From contig JANHCV010000001.1 in assembly GCA_025594325.1 (NCBI GenBank), positions 3,286,001 to 3,350,000 on the forward strand: 64,000 bases of DNA, given 5' to 3'. Origin of the DNA: Blastocladiella emersonii ATCC 22665. Lineage: Eukaryota > Blastocladiomycota > Blastocladiomycetes > Blastocladiales > Blastocladiaceae. Both the position numbers and the translations under genes were made by a program. The notes beneath the pieces are model-generated. The model was given only the letters and a program-made list of their open reading frames with translations. It had not been told where the DNA came from and made no database searches. Positions 33,116 through 44,653 of this stretch are shown here, piece after piece (position 1 is the first letter of the stretch; each line of letters starts with the position of its first letter).

Positions 33116-33688
33116 ATGCAATGCATTCTTGACTCCGTCATGGCGTCCAGCTGCCCGCCGCCGCCGCCGCTCGGCCTCGCGTACCCGAACCAGCACGGGC
33201 TGGGTCACGCGCAGCCAGCGCTAATCCCGGCCCCGGGCATCTCGCCGACCACGGTGTCCGCGCCCCATGCCGGGCTCGGCGGTGTTCTGGTCCTCAACGT
33301 GGGAGGACCTGTGCTGCACATCGGCGGCGGGCGCGGTGGCCGCAACACCCTCAACTACGGCGCCCCGCCGGGAGTCGACATGGCCGTGACCATCGCGCAT
33401 CACGCTGTTGCCCTGCACTACTACAACCAGCCGGCCGGCGCCCCGCTGCCCTACGCGGCCTCGACGTACCACGTGCTGTACTCGAACCTGGTCCCGACCG
33501 AGCTCGTGGCTGCCGGACTCGAAGCGTCGCACCGCTTCGAGTGCCAAGGTGCCCAGGTCATCAACCCGGCCCTGTCGCACCTGCAGCGCGCCGCCCACCT
33601 CGCCGCCCTGCTCAACATGGGCCCGCCCCTCATGCAGGCGCAGGCCGCGCTTCTCGCGCGCCTGCCGCATGACGCGATTTTTGTGTAA
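33116..33688 (+). CDS. Transposon-borne accessory ORF of unknown function
   Basis: Single ORF of 190 codons inside the transposon, transcribed opposite to and converging with the transposase. An inner ATG seven codons in (33137) has the better context. The product is Gly/Ala/Pro-rich at first (GGPVLHIGGGRGG), then hydrophobic-aliphatic (IAHHAVALHYYN, SHLQRAAHLAALLNMG). Harbinger elements usually encode a Myb/SANT-like DNA-binding partner in this position. No Trp-spaced Myb pattern is visible here, so the role is unknown. Confidence 0.55.
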   Translation: MQCILDSVMASSCPPPPPLGLAYPNQHGLGHAQPALIPAPGISPTTVSAPHAGLGGVLVLNVGGPVLHIGGGRGGRNTLNYGAPPGVDMAVTIAHHAVALHYYNQPAGAPLPYAASTYHVLYSNLVPTELVAAGLEASHRFECQGAQVINPALSHLQRAAHLAALLNMGPPLMQAQAALLARLPHDAIFV

Positions 33689-33757
33689 GGTATACCCTCT
33701 CCTGTATTGAGATATCCACCCTGTCATCCCGAGTCCATGAAGGTGTTGTCAATTTGA

Positions 33758-34936
33758 TCAAATTTCGAGAAACACCTGTCCCGCCAGGTACGCGTCAACG
33801 GTGGGCGGAACCAGCTGGAAATGGCCCGTGATGATGTTGCGCCGGTACAAGCACGTCTTCAAGTTTGAGAACAGGAATGCGGCGAAGTAGAGATCGCGGA
33901 GCGGGTGCATGTAAAGCTGGTTGTTCCTGGCGTAGTCCAAGAAGGCCCAGTCCTTCAGGACCATGCCGAATCCCCACTCGACGGACACACGCGCGGCGGA
34001 CATGCGACGCTTGTAGGCAGCAAGGTCAGCGGGCAGGTTGCGACCACGGAGCGGCGTCAGGATGGTCGGACCCACGGGGTACGCCGAGTCAGCATAAAGA
34101 AAGTACGGCCGACCGTCCGGTGCGAGAGGGAGTTGTGCAAGGCGGTAAAGAAGCTGGGAGCGACGAAGAACGTTGGCGTCGTGGAACGAGGCCGGCCACA
34201 CGCCGCGAACATCAATAAAAAGACCGTTTGGCGCCATGACGCCCTGCACTGTGAGACCATGAACGCGCTTGCGGCCCGTGTAAACGATGCGCTGAACCGC
34301 GTTATCGCCACCCGGACGAGCGATACGCTTGATGGTGCCGTCAAGAAAGCCGATACAGTGTTGTACGGGAGCCCCGGAAGCATGGACCACAGCAGCGAAC
34401 TGCTACAGCGCTCGTGGCGGCATCGCCTCAACGCGGATAGTCAGAAGGTGCGACCAGGTCTGGATGATCTGGCGGAGCGTCGTGTTTATGATCCGCGAGA
34501 GCACCGACCCATCGTATGGAAAGATTGGGCATAAATCACCAAGTCGGCACGGATACGCGAGGCGGCGGAGCAGGACGCACAGCGCGACTTCACAGTGAAC
34601 GGTTGCGTGGCGGACATCCAACACGATATACTCTGGCAGTAGTTGGTGCGCGAGATAGCGGATGTCGTCGCGCTGGAAGCGGAACTTGGCCCAGCAGTCT
34701 CGGTCATCGAGCTCGTCAAGGACAAACGGGTGCTGTCGCCACATCTGCCTGCCGTGAGGCTTTGAGCGAGGGGCAAGGAGCGCGGCGACGCGCGCTTGGT
34801 GCATCAGCAGCGCCCGCTGCTCCCGCTGTCGCACAAGCGCCTGAGCAAGTTGGACCACCTCGGGCGGCGCGAACTGAGGAGCAAGCTGGCCGTTCATGAG
34901 AGCCATTGCAGCAAGAAAGAGTCCATTATGATCCAT
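33758..34936 (-). pseudogene. Harbinger (HARBI1/DDE_4) transposase interrupted by one stop codon
   Basis: The minus-strand frame runs from an ATG at 34936 to a TAG at 34403-34405 and continues in the same frame to a TAG at 33758. The alignment across the stop is seamless: helical N-terminal region (WAKFRFQRDDIRYLAHQLLP), then WSHLLTIRVEAMPPRAL, stop, QFAAVVHASGAP. The catalytic triad is intact: D in GFLDGTIKRI, D in YADSAYPVG, E in VSVEWGFGM. Because only one codon breaks an otherwise whole gene, the copy looks freshly inactivated. A 30-nt intron ending at this TAG would be unusually short. Confidence 0.85.
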
Positions 34937-34995
34937 GATGTACGTTCGGTCGAGGCACGATGGGGAGAGTCGACGAGTTCCAGCGCGCTCGACAT

Positions 34996-35108
34996 GAAGG
35001 CGCGCCGGGGTGGCTGAGGCCCACGCGGCCCCCGCGTGACCGGATTTGCACGCGTTTTGCTCGGGATTCGCTTGCTCAGGATTTGCTTGCTAAACCCCGC
35101 AAACCCTC
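34996..35108. repeat. Right terminal inverted repeat of the transposon
   Basis: Reverse complement of 32910-33022 with a single mismatch. It ends CAAACCCTC and is followed by AAATGCATGG. Confidence 0.93.
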
Positions 35109-35484
35109 AAATGCATGGAGTGGAGATGGAGATGATTCGTATCCCTGCTTGCGACTCGCCTCGCACTCTTGCTGAACTCGCCCAGAGTTCATCCCTGCCC
35201 GCTCGCAAGTTGCAACGGCGAGGCCTCGCCGCAACCAAGCACCCGTCTTTGAGCATGGGGCCGAATGTGAATCACTGGGCGCGAGCCAAGCCCGAGTTCT
35301 GAGTCTGAGTCGACTAGCGGCACGAAGGTGCCAAGTCAGGCGCTTGCGAGCGCCACGTCGAAGTGCCTCCAGCCGCAGCAGGCGAGGGACTCGATTACGG
35401 CAAGTTCCCGCCCTATAAAAGGGCTGCTCGCTCCCCGCACTGCATTGCTGATCCCCACCAAGCATTCGCAGTTCGCTGTACACC
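35109..35484. other. Promoter region of the AAA ATPase gene
   Basis: It holds a clear TATA box near its right end. No coding signal is seen. The transposon end forms its left border, so upstream control DNA of the AAA gene may have been displaced by the insertion. Confidence 0.4.
35412..35423 (+). promoter_or_regulatory. TATA box of the AAA ATPase gene
   Basis: CCTATAAAAGGG, about 65-70 bp upstream of the start codon. It is the best TATA match in the window. Confidence 0.65.
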
Positions 35485-38225
35485 ATGTCAAACAACCATA
35501 CCAGCCTAGGCTTCATGGCGACCGCCTTCGCCGGCGCCGTCCTCGCGTCGGCTGCCACCGCGGGCGTCGCCGCGGCCCTCGTCCTCAAGCTGTCGCACGG
35601 CCGCAAGACGCGCCGCTCGCGCCGCGGCGGTCGCCGTCGTGCCGCTCCGGTTGCCGCTGCGTCCGGCCACGCCTCGGGCGCCGAGGACTGGACCGACGCG
35701 GTCAAGGCCGACGACGACAGCAGCAGCTCTGACGAGGAGAACGAGGACTCGGACGCCGAGTCGGTCATCTCCGAGGAGTACGACTTCAAGTACATGCGCG
35801 ACGCCGACGGCACCTCGCAGTCCAACGGCGCGTCGTACGCCGAGGACCAGCCCAACCGCTACGACTACGACGCCGAGGACGCCGGCGAGGACCTCGACTC
35901 GGACCAGGAGCGCGACGAGCGCAAGAAGTTTGTCGCCAAGCGCAAGGCCTTTGACGCCTCGCGCGCCACCGGCGACGACGCCGCGCCGGCCTCGCCCACG
36001 TTTCCGACCTCGCCCGTCTCGCCCGTCTCGCCCGACGCTGCCAAGAGCGACGCCGAGCACGAGAGCGACGACGAGGACGACGAGGAGGAGAACAAGTCCA
36101 AGGTGCTGCGGTTCCGCGTCCTCGACGAGGTCTGGAGTACGTGCTCGCGCACTTCCGTCGAATCCCGTCCGGACGGCACACTCACCATTCCTCTCACACC
36201 GTGCATCTAGACGAGAACAAGTACTCGTGGGTCGTCCTACGCAAGCGCAAGTCGTACGACGAGAAGGCCTACGCCTTCGTCGTGCACCGCCGCCTCGTCG
36301 CGTCGGGCTCGACCGGCCTGCACAAGACGATGCTTCGCATCCTGTCCCACCCGCTCGTCAAGGTCCTGCAGCAGACCCTGCCGCCTCACGATCGCCTGTA
36401 TGAGGCCGTGCCCTTCGTGCCCGTCAACCACGTCTACGCCGGCCGCAAGGAGCTCAAGAAGTGGCTCAACGACTACGAGGCCAAGCGCGCCGCCGGCAAG
36501 CTCGAGTCCAACGACGACGAGGACAAGGAGGAGGAGACGTCGACCGCTGTCGCTGAGGCGGATGCCACCAAGCCGTCGGGCCAGCCCGACGCCACGGCCG
36601 TCCTGTCCAAGCTGAGCGAGCTGTCGCCCGAGGAGCTCTCCGAATCCGCCTACGCCGTCCACCTGCTGCTCGACTTCCTGACCGAGGAGTACCGCGACAC
36701 GGTGGCCAAGTACGACGCCCTCATGCGCGACGGCCTCATCACCTACGACCTGCTGTGGCTGCTGTTCAACGTCAACGACATGGTCGTCTTCGACCACCCG
36801 GCGCTCAAGACGCAGCAGGGCATGCGCGTCACGGGCACGCGCTACGTGCCGGCCGACCTCGAGAACCCGGGCTACTTTTCGATTGCCGGCGACACGATCG
36901 AGTGGGGCGAGACGCACTTCTTCACGCACAACACGCGCCGCGGCATTGTCGAGTTCGCGGGCCCACGCCGCGTCACGGAGCTCTCGGTCCGCCCCGTCGA
37001 CACGCTCGTCGACGCGCACCGCGCGGCGCTCGTCAAGCGCGGCAAGCGGTACGCCGAGCTCGCCGGCGTGCACTACGTCGACTACAACGGGCCGATCGTG
37101 TTCCGCAACGGGTGCCGCATCATGCTGATCCCGTCGCGCGGGCGCGCCATGGTCGACCGCGCCGGGTTCGTCCAGCAGAACCCCGGTCAGCAGGTCAACT
37201 CCCCCGACACGTACACGGCGCAGCAGGAGGGCCTCGACACCATGGCCAAGAAGGGCGGCGCCAACGTCGAGAACGTCGGCGACTACAAGGACGACGACTT
37301 CCTCGTCATGCCGCCGACCGTCTACGGGTTCAGCCTGGGCAAGAAGGCGTGGGGCGAGCTGCTCGTCGACAACGTCTCGGAGATCCAGTTTGACGACACC
37401 GTGTACGACCAGCTCGTGCTCGCGCCCCGCACCAAGGCCATGATCCGCGGCCTGGTCGAGTCGCACATCGAGGGCGGCCTCGTCGGCGACGTCATTAAGG
37501 GCAAGGGCCAGGGCCTCGTGTTCCTCCTCTGTGGCAAGCCTGGCCTCGGGAAAACTTTAAGCGCGGAAGCTATCGCGGAGCAGCTGCGTCGCCCGCTGTA
37601 CAGCGTCGGCGTCGGCGAGCTCGGCGTGACCCCGACCGAGCTCGAGGCCAATCTGCAGGCTGCCCTGGACGTCGCCGAGTCCTGGAACGCTGTGCTGCTC
37701 CTGGACGAAGCCGACGTGATTTGCCAGCAGCGCAACTCCTCGGACCTGCTGCGCAACGCCATGGTCGCCATCTTCCTGCGCCTGCTCGAGTACTACTCGG
37801 GCATCATGATGCTCACGACCAACCGCGTGTCCGAGTTCGACCAGGCCTTCCACTCGCGCATCTCGCTCTCGCTGCGGTACCCGGACCTCGACGAGGTCGC
37901 GCGCCGCACCATCTGGACGCAGGTGCTCGACCGCATGCACCATGGCAAGGACGGCACCGAGTCGGCGTGGAGCGAGCGCATCGACCTCGACTCGCTGGTC
38001 CCGCTGCCGCTGAACGGGCGCCGCATCAAGGGCATCCTGCGGACGGCGCAGGCGCTCGCGCTGCACGACCGCGTCCCGCTGCAGCAGCACCACATCCTGT
38101 CGGTCATCGCCACGGTCAAGTCGTTTGCCGAGGACATGGACGACGAGATGTCCCACGTCAACGTCGACGGGTCGCTCACGCGCGCGGTCGACCCGATCAT
38201 GGATGTGCACGGCCGTGATCATTGA
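35485..38225 (+). CDS. Membrane-anchored AAA ATPase of fungal type
   Basis: Exons 35485-36136 and 36211-38225 give 888 aa. An N-terminal hydrophobic segment (about 8-33) anchors the protein, followed by a basic patch and about 170 acidic Ser/Asp/Glu-rich residues. A middle domain of about 320 residues resembles the N-domain found in fungal AAA ATPases of the DUF7025 type (KSYDEKAYAFVVHRRLV... NHVYAGRKELKKWL). The AAA core has Walker A (CGKPGLGKTLSAEA), Walker B (VLLLDEADVICQ), a sensor-1 Asn (LTTNRV) and an Arg-finger region (HSRISLSLRYPDLDE). Function of this fungal family is not established. A damaged relative lies 3 kb upstream beyond the transposon. Confidence 0.82.
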
Positions 38226-38353
38226 TGTCCTGTTCGATTCAGTATAAAGGTTAGCCATGATCACCCCATTCTGTCTCTGTATTCTTGTTGTCACGCTCAG
38301 TTAGGTCTCTCGGCCCTACTTCCATGTGTAGTGGGGAAGAGCCGAGTGCGCGA

Positions 38354-38766
38354 GTTGCTGGCCGGCTGCTTTGTGGCGCAGCGCGTCCGTCCCTGCTCCT
38401 CACCTCGCGCTGAAGCAATGTCCCTGCGCTCTGTTGCACGGCTTCTCTACGAGTGGAATACATAAATTTACGCGCTACACGCGAAACCTCAAATCGACCC
38501 GTGTGCGGCACTAGCAGTTTCGTGCGTTCAACCGCAGCAGCCCTTGGTCAGCGGCCAAAGGCCGACCGCCGTGACTAATTTGTTACGAGTGTCCGCAGCA
38601 TTCTGCGCTCGCTGCTCGCATCGACGGTTTGTGGGGGTGTCACGTAATCCGGCGTGATTGCTGACTGCGACGGGATACACGCGGCCATGCTCGAGACGCT
38701 CGCAACACAGAAAGTTCTTGCTCTCGCGGCCATGAACCTGCGCCGCCCTAACGACGCGGTTCATCG
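38354..38766. repeat. Left arm of a large inverted repeat
   Basis: The part 38425-38766 (342 bp) is the reverse complement of 39021-39362 with five mismatches. The outer part 38354-38427 is the reverse complement of 39629-39702 with about two. The two parts are contiguous here but split on the right. The arm contains a TATA-like CATAAATTTA near 38461. No transposase is encoded. Confidence 0.92.
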
Positions 38767-39020
38767 ATAAGTTGGTCTCAAACCGCGCGGTCGTGAACTA
38801 GTACCACTCAGCAAACGAGAATCACTTAGGGAACGAGCGATAAGCATATGAGACCAGCAACAACTGGCGTCGTGTAGTCTGGGCCCATGGCTATCGCGGC
38901 GTGGCCATGATCGCGACGCGGTCATGATCGCTGACCTAGCGCAAGCTCGTGTTCGCGCTTCCGCGCGGTAGAGCTGGCGGCCATGTGGATGTTTCCGACC
39001 ATGACCCGCGTTGGCGCCAC

Positions 39021-39702
39021 CGATGAACGGCGTCGTCAGGGCGGCGCAGGTTCATGGCCGCGAGAGCAAGAACTTTCTGTGTTGCGAGCGTCTCGAGCAT
39101 GGCCGCGTGTATCCCGTCGCAGTCAGCAATCACGCCGGATTACGTGACACCCCCACAAACCGTCGATGCGAGCAGCGAGCGCAGAATGCTGCGGACACTC
39201 GTAACAAATTAGTCACGGCGGTCGGCCTTTGGCCGCTGACCAAGGGCTGCTGCGGTTGAACGCACGAAACTGCTAGTGCCGCACACGGGTCGATTTGAGG
39301 TTTCGCGTGTAGCGCGTACATTTATACATTCCACTCGTAGAGAAGCCGTGCAACAGAGCGCAGTGAAGAGCACCGTGGGGGGAAGCACGGCGCTGGTGGT
39401 GTCGAGCCCACACGATTCCCGAGACAACTGTATGATCCGGAAACGTGAGCTAAAGAGAGCTCACGTCCGCGGCGAGGGTGCGGCCACCTTTTGAGGGCGA
39501 CAGGAAACGGGCGGCGAGTCACCAGCTGCGGCCGGGCGCGAACAGCCGTGTTCGCGGTGGTGGGAAATGTGGCGCGATCAGCGCTACGCGCGCGCGCGTG
39601 ACCCGAGCATCACGCGCGTCGCGCGACAGCAGGGACATTGCTTCAGCGCGAGGCGAGGAGCAGGGACGGACGCGCTGCGCCACAAAGCAGCCGGCCGGCA
39701 AC
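39021..39702. repeat. Right arm of the inverted repeat, with a 269-bp insert
   Basis: Inner block 39021-39362 and outer block 39629-39702 mirror the left arm. The 269 bp between them have no counterpart on the left, so either an insertion occurred here or a deletion in the left arm. The extra segment contains small palindromes (GAGCTAAAGAGAGCTC; CGCGAACAGCCGTGTTCGCG) and an alternating CG run. Confidence 0.9.
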
Positions 39703-40449
39703 GCGCGCCACTCCCGCAGAGCAACCCGCATGAAATCTTGAGCCAAGTTCCCTTGCTTGAACTCACGCTGCAACTGTCGGATTATTACCGCTCTGGGACC
39801 AAAGCCGCGCGTAGCTGATGCCAAGGAGCCGACGAGTCCAACGAATCCGACTTGACCCGTTGGCCGATCCAGTTGCAAACGCACGTCCCCTACTGAAGCC
39901 CAATCAAGTCTTCTCGCTACCTATGAGCGCGGGACGAGTGGGTCCTGCAGCTGAGCCCGGCCGTTGAACGATCGGAGCGCGGCGGGGTGAGCGGTGATGG
40001 CGGAAATGATGCCACGGCGAGTATCTATTTTCCATACCACTATCACGGAACACGGGACACGCTGCGTTTTTCGATCAATACTCGTGAAGAGGGGGCGTTG
40101 GGAGCCACAACGCGGATCAAGGGGAGCCGCGCACGGAACGGCAAGACAACGCGCTGCGCCACTTCACACGTGAGCAAAACCACGCAACAGGGAAGCACGT
40201 GAGCGCAAAAACCGTGTTGTTGTTCGCGCGCGCTCCGCCGCGTGTTTGGAGACAGCGCTGAGCGAGCGATCGGCCGCACCCGGCACGGCGATCCCTTCGC
40301 TTCCCCTCTCCCCGACTCTGCTCCGCTGCACCCACTCCCACCCTATTTGCCACGGATCACGGATTGCGTCGTTGTCGTTGCCAAGTGTGCCTGCCCTGCA
40401 CGTCGCCCGACCCCGCCCCGACCCCGTCCCTCCACCCCGTACCTTCGTC

Positions 40450-43400
40450 ATGGCGAAAAAGTCGTCCAAGCGCTCGCCCGCCGCCGCGGCCCCCAAGGCC
40501 GCTGCCGCTGTTGCGGAGCCCGTGATCGCCGACAAGGCCGAGGCTGCGCCCGCCCCCGCCGTCGTCGAGGTGGCCGAGATCACCGAGGCCACTGCTGAGG
40601 TCGCTGAGGCTGCCGAGGCCGAGCAGACTGCTGGTATGCTTGCGCGGTCGTGTTCCTCCGCACGACTATGGATTGCTGACTCGGGACCCGCTCTTGCAGA
40701 CGACGAGGCCAAGTACAGCAGCATCACGCTCACGATCCGCCTGCCCAACCAGCGCACCGTCCAGCACACGGTACGGAGGGCTTTCCGCGCTCGCACCACA
40801 TCCGAGAAGCGATCCACTGACCCGACATCTCTCGCGTTCACAGACGGTCCTCACCGAGAACGTTGCCGCCGTGCACCAGACCATTCTGGAGAACCCGCGC
40901 ATGGTCCACTACTCGTCGTCGCACCTCGCGCTCGCCGGCAAGCGCCTGGCCGGCCACGAGGTCGTCGGCAGCCTCGCCTTCCCCGAGGGCGCCGCCGAGA
41001 AGGTCCTGGACCTCGTCGAGCAGCCCTACGGCGAGCGCGACGTGCGCGTGCACGTCCAGCGCCTGCACAACATCCTGTACTCGCACTCGACGCGCGCCCA
41101 GTCCGACGCCCCCGCCATCGACACGGGCGTGTCGGCCTTCAAGTTCGTGACGGGCGAGCGGTACCTCGCCAACCCGGCCTTTGACGCCGACGCCGCCGAG
41201 CTCTACGCCAAGGACAAGCGCCACTTCGAGACCGTCTACGACAACGAGGACTCGGCCCACCACGAGTTTGGCGAGTTTGTCGCCGCTAACGCCGCCAAGA
41301 ACCGCAAGGTCGTCAAGGCCCTGACCGGCCTCGCCGTCAGCGGCTGGAACCCCGTCCCCGCCTGGCGCCGCCTGCGCGGCGACCTCCTGTACCTCGCCGC
41401 CACCTTCACCAACGGCGAGACGGTCCACATCACCGCGTCGCGCGACGGCTTCTTCGCCAACAACTCGACCGACGCCGCCTTTGACCCGGCCCGCCGCTCC
41501 GCGCCCGTCCACTCGCTCGCCAAGCTGCTCGCCAACCTCAACGGCAACTTCTCCAAGACCTTCACCAAGACCCTCGACCGCCTCGCCGAGGCCCGCGAGT
41601 CGCTCTTCGCCCCCGTCGAGGACACGGAGATCGCCACCTGCATCCCCGCCATCAACTGGAACGTGTCCGTCGGCGACGCCGCCACCGACCACGTCTTCGA
41701 TCCGCTGCGCGGCATTGGGTCGATTGGCGGCGGGTCCACGGTTCTCGAGGCGTCGGCGCTCGACGCGATGCGCGATATGAACGACGACCTGCAGATCAAC
41801 TACACCATGGCCGTGGCCGATGCCGACGACCCGACGTACGGCGAGCTGCCGCCGCTCGTCCGCGTGCGCCAGTACACGATGCTGCAGAACCAGTTTGTCA
41901 AGCTCGCGACCGCGGGTGCCCGCGGCATCCTCGACGGGTCGATCCCGTCCATCACGAGCAGCCCCGAGGACCCGACCAACCTCAAGGAGCAGATGTTCAT
42001 CTGGAACGGCATCTTCTTCTCGCACGCCGACGCCGAGGCCGCCCGCGTCCGCCTCGCCCGCGACAACCACGCCGACTCGGCCGCCGCCGCCCGCACCATT
42101 GTCGGCAAGGACGTGACGGCGATCCGCCTGCTGCAGAACCTCGGCATCCGCGGCCTGCACACCATGCAGACCGCCGTCATTGACCTGCACGGCCACCGCA
42201 TCGTCGCGCAGTGCCTCGTCCCCGGCATCATGGGCGACGGCATCTCGGCCGCGCAGATCGTGTACGGCGCCCAGGACGACCAGACGGCGCCCGAGGACTC
42301 GATGGAGCCGAGCCAGATCAAGGCCGACCCCGAGTTCCACGCGCTGCTCGCCCAGGCCGCCGAGAAGCTGCACTGGAAGGAGCACGAGGTGACGTGCGAG
42401 GTCACGGGCGAGAAGGTGCCGCTGTGGTCGTCGGCCGACCACAAGGGCCTCGTCGGCCACGACGGCCGCAAGTACCTGTTCGAGGCGTGGCGCTCGACGC
42501 CCCTCGACACGGCCTTCCTCGACGACGTGGCCGCCGACAAGGTCGGCCCCGCGTACCCGCACGTCTACACGCTGGTGCGCCCCGAGCTCATCAACCTGCT
42601 CCAGGAGAGCGTGACCCAGGACCACATCACGGCGGGTCTCGCCGAGTTCAAGGCGCGCCGCGAGGCCGAAGGCGCCGCCGGTGAGGACGTCGAGATCCCG
42701 TCGGCCGACCTCGAGGCCATTGTCGGCTCGGTGCCCAAGCTCCGCTTCAACACGGACCTCGGCACCGCCTGGGCTAAGAAGGAGGACGCCGACCCCGCCG
42801 ACGTCGAGGCCCACCAGACCCTCAGCAACTACCTGTACCAGACGGCCATCCCCAACTTCGTCATGTCCATTGCCCGCATCGCGGCGATCCCGACCACCAG
42901 CGCCTCGCTCACCTCGACGCTGCACGAGCAGGGTGTCTCGATGCGCCACCTCGCCTACATCATCAAGGCCATCGACATGGCCATCGCCAACGCCGACGCC
43001 GAGCACTCGGTCGCCCTCGCCAAGGCCGCCGAGATCGCCCAGAAGCACATCGCCAAGCAGGAGGCCAAGCTCGCCAAGGCGCAGGCCAAGGCTGCCAAGG
43101 CCCAGGCCAAGGCCGCCAAGGGTGAGGCGGAGGAGGAGATCATCAAGCCCGAGGGCGCCAAGGAGAGCGACGACGAGGACGACAAGGAGGACGACAAGGA
43201 GGACGAGGACGAGGAGAAGGTGCCCTCGACCAGCGGTCCCGCCCAGGTCCGCCTCCGCCTCACGGCGCTCAAGGCTATTGTCGAGCGCGAGATCCTGCTG
43301 CGCGTCTTCAAGCACACGGCGCGCGCGTACCTCGCCAAGTCGACGGACCTGCCGTCGGCCACGGCCGCGCTGCTTACGGCGTTCGTCAACCTCGAGGAGC

Positions 43401-44653
43401 TCCCCGCCGCCCCCGAGACCAAGCCCGTCATCGACGCCGCCAACCCCGCCGAGCTGACGTCGGCCGCGCTCGCCGCCGCCATCGCGTACGAGGCCGCCGC
43501 GCGGTTCCGCTACACGTTCCCCGCGGGCGCCACCACGGCCACGGCCAAGAAGGTGCTCCTCCGCGAGGCCGCCCTCAAGCTCGGCGCGCAGCTCGTGGCG
43601 CGTACCTACGGCCCGTCGTTCCGCGTCGAGGAGCGCGACGTGGTCCAGCTCGCGCCCAAGGTCAAGACCAGCTTCTTCCGCAGCCAGCTCGTCTCGAGCC
43701 ACCTCGAGTACGCGCAGACGACGATGCAGGGCGACACGGTGCAGGCGGTGCACAACGCCTTCGAGCAGGCGCTCATGATGTACGAGCAGGCGTACTCGCT
43801 GGCGCACCCCGAGACGCTGCAGGTCATGTCGACGACGGCCGAGATCTGCCACACCATGTACCGCAAGTCCAAGAACGAGGAGACGCTGTACCTGGAGCGC
43901 GCGCTCGAGCTGCAGCGCCAGGTGGTGCTCGGGTCGGAGCGCGTGTTCGGGCTCGACGCGGCCGAGACGGCCACCGCTTACCAGTCGCTCGCGCACTTCG
44001 AGGCCGCGGCGGGCCGCATCCGCCTCGCGCTCAAGTACCTGCGCCACGCCGAGTTCCTGACCGAGCTCCAGACGGGTACCGCGGACCTGCACCCCGAGTG
44101 GGTCGCGACGGCCAACATGACGTCGCGCCTGCACGAGGCGATCGGCCGGTTCGACCACGCCATCGCCGCGCAGCTCAAGCTGCACGAGTACTACAAGACG
44201 CACCTCGGCGCCAACGAGTCGGCCACGGCCTCGGCCGCGTACCAGCTCGGCAACCAGTACTGCTCGATCGGCGACTTTGACCGCGCCCTGCCGTACCTGG
44301 GCGAGGCGTCGCGCACCTGGTTCGAGAAGTTCGGCCCCAAGGACGGCCGCGCCATCAACGCGTCGCAGTTCTTCCAGGCGGTCCAGATCCACCGCGCCAA
44401 CCTCGCGTTCGAGGCGCAGAACGCCGAGAAGCTCCGCCAGTCGGGCGAGCTCAAGCGCAAGCAGGAGGCCGAGGAGCGCAAGACGATCGGCACCAAGGGC
44501 GACATGCCCATCGAGGACATCCTCGCCTACATTGACGGCAAGCCGTCCAAGGGCGGCAAGGGCAAGAAGCGCAAGAACCAGGGCGTCGCTGCGGCCGAGA
44601 GCGCGGCCGCCAAGGCCACCTCGTCCAGCTCGCGCAAGGGCAAGAAGAACTAA
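40450..44653 (+). CDS. CLU1: Clustered mitochondria protein CLU1 (eIF3-associated)
   Basis: Large cytosolic TPR protein that binds mRNAs of nuclear-encoded mitochondrial proteins and associates with eIF3. Loss clusters mitochondria. Exons 40450-40633, 40700-40770 and 40844-44653 give 1,354 aa, the expected size. Order: Ala/Lys-rich head, ubiquitin-like CLU-N region (SITLTIRLPNQRTVQ), GSKL-type domain, and the CLU domain near residues 370-640 (YNTM-like YTMLQNQFVKLATAGARGI, HDGRKYLFEAWRSTP). An acidic Glu/Asp/Lys linker and an eIF3-p135-like domain follow, then TPRs (AETATAYQSLAHFEAAAGR, SATASAAYQLGNQY). The tail is basic (KGKKRKNQG). Codon bias is extreme, suggesting high expression. Confidence 0.96.

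Larger units (their letters stand above)
32910..35108. mobile_element. Harbinger-type DNA transposon with 113-bp inverted termini
   Basis: A 2,199-bp element bounded by inverted repeats that match at 112 of 113 positions. Inside are an HARBI1/DDE_4-type transposase on the minus strand and a 190-codon ORF on the plus strand, the two-gene layout typical of PIF/Harbinger elements. The near-identity of the ends indicates recent insertion or recent mobility. A clean 3-bp target duplication is not evident at the outer edges (ATG left, AAATG right), so the exact ends may differ by one or two bases. Confidence 0.88.
38226..40449. other. Gene-free region carrying a foldback element
   Basis: Apart from the inverted repeats described separately, the region holds a 254-bp spacer between the arms, a 269-bp segment unique to the right side, and the CLU1 leader. 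Short frames here duplicate each other because they lie in the repeat arms, not because they are genes. Confidence 0.5.

Noticed and set aside
32907-35113. Target-site duplication of the transposon (ATG or AATG on both sides)
   Set aside because: ATG lies directly left of the element but two bases away on the right, so a clean duplication cannot be claimed.
38528-39259. Two identical roughly 70-codon frames on opposite strands
   Set aside because: They are the same sequence in the two arms of the inverted repeat. There is no start context, domain or homology, so not genes.
40838-44392. A minus-strand open frame of 1,184 codons opposite CLU1
   Set aside because: It is the antisense shadow of a strongly GC3-biased real gene, with low-complexity Arg/Val/Leu/Gly composition and no domains.
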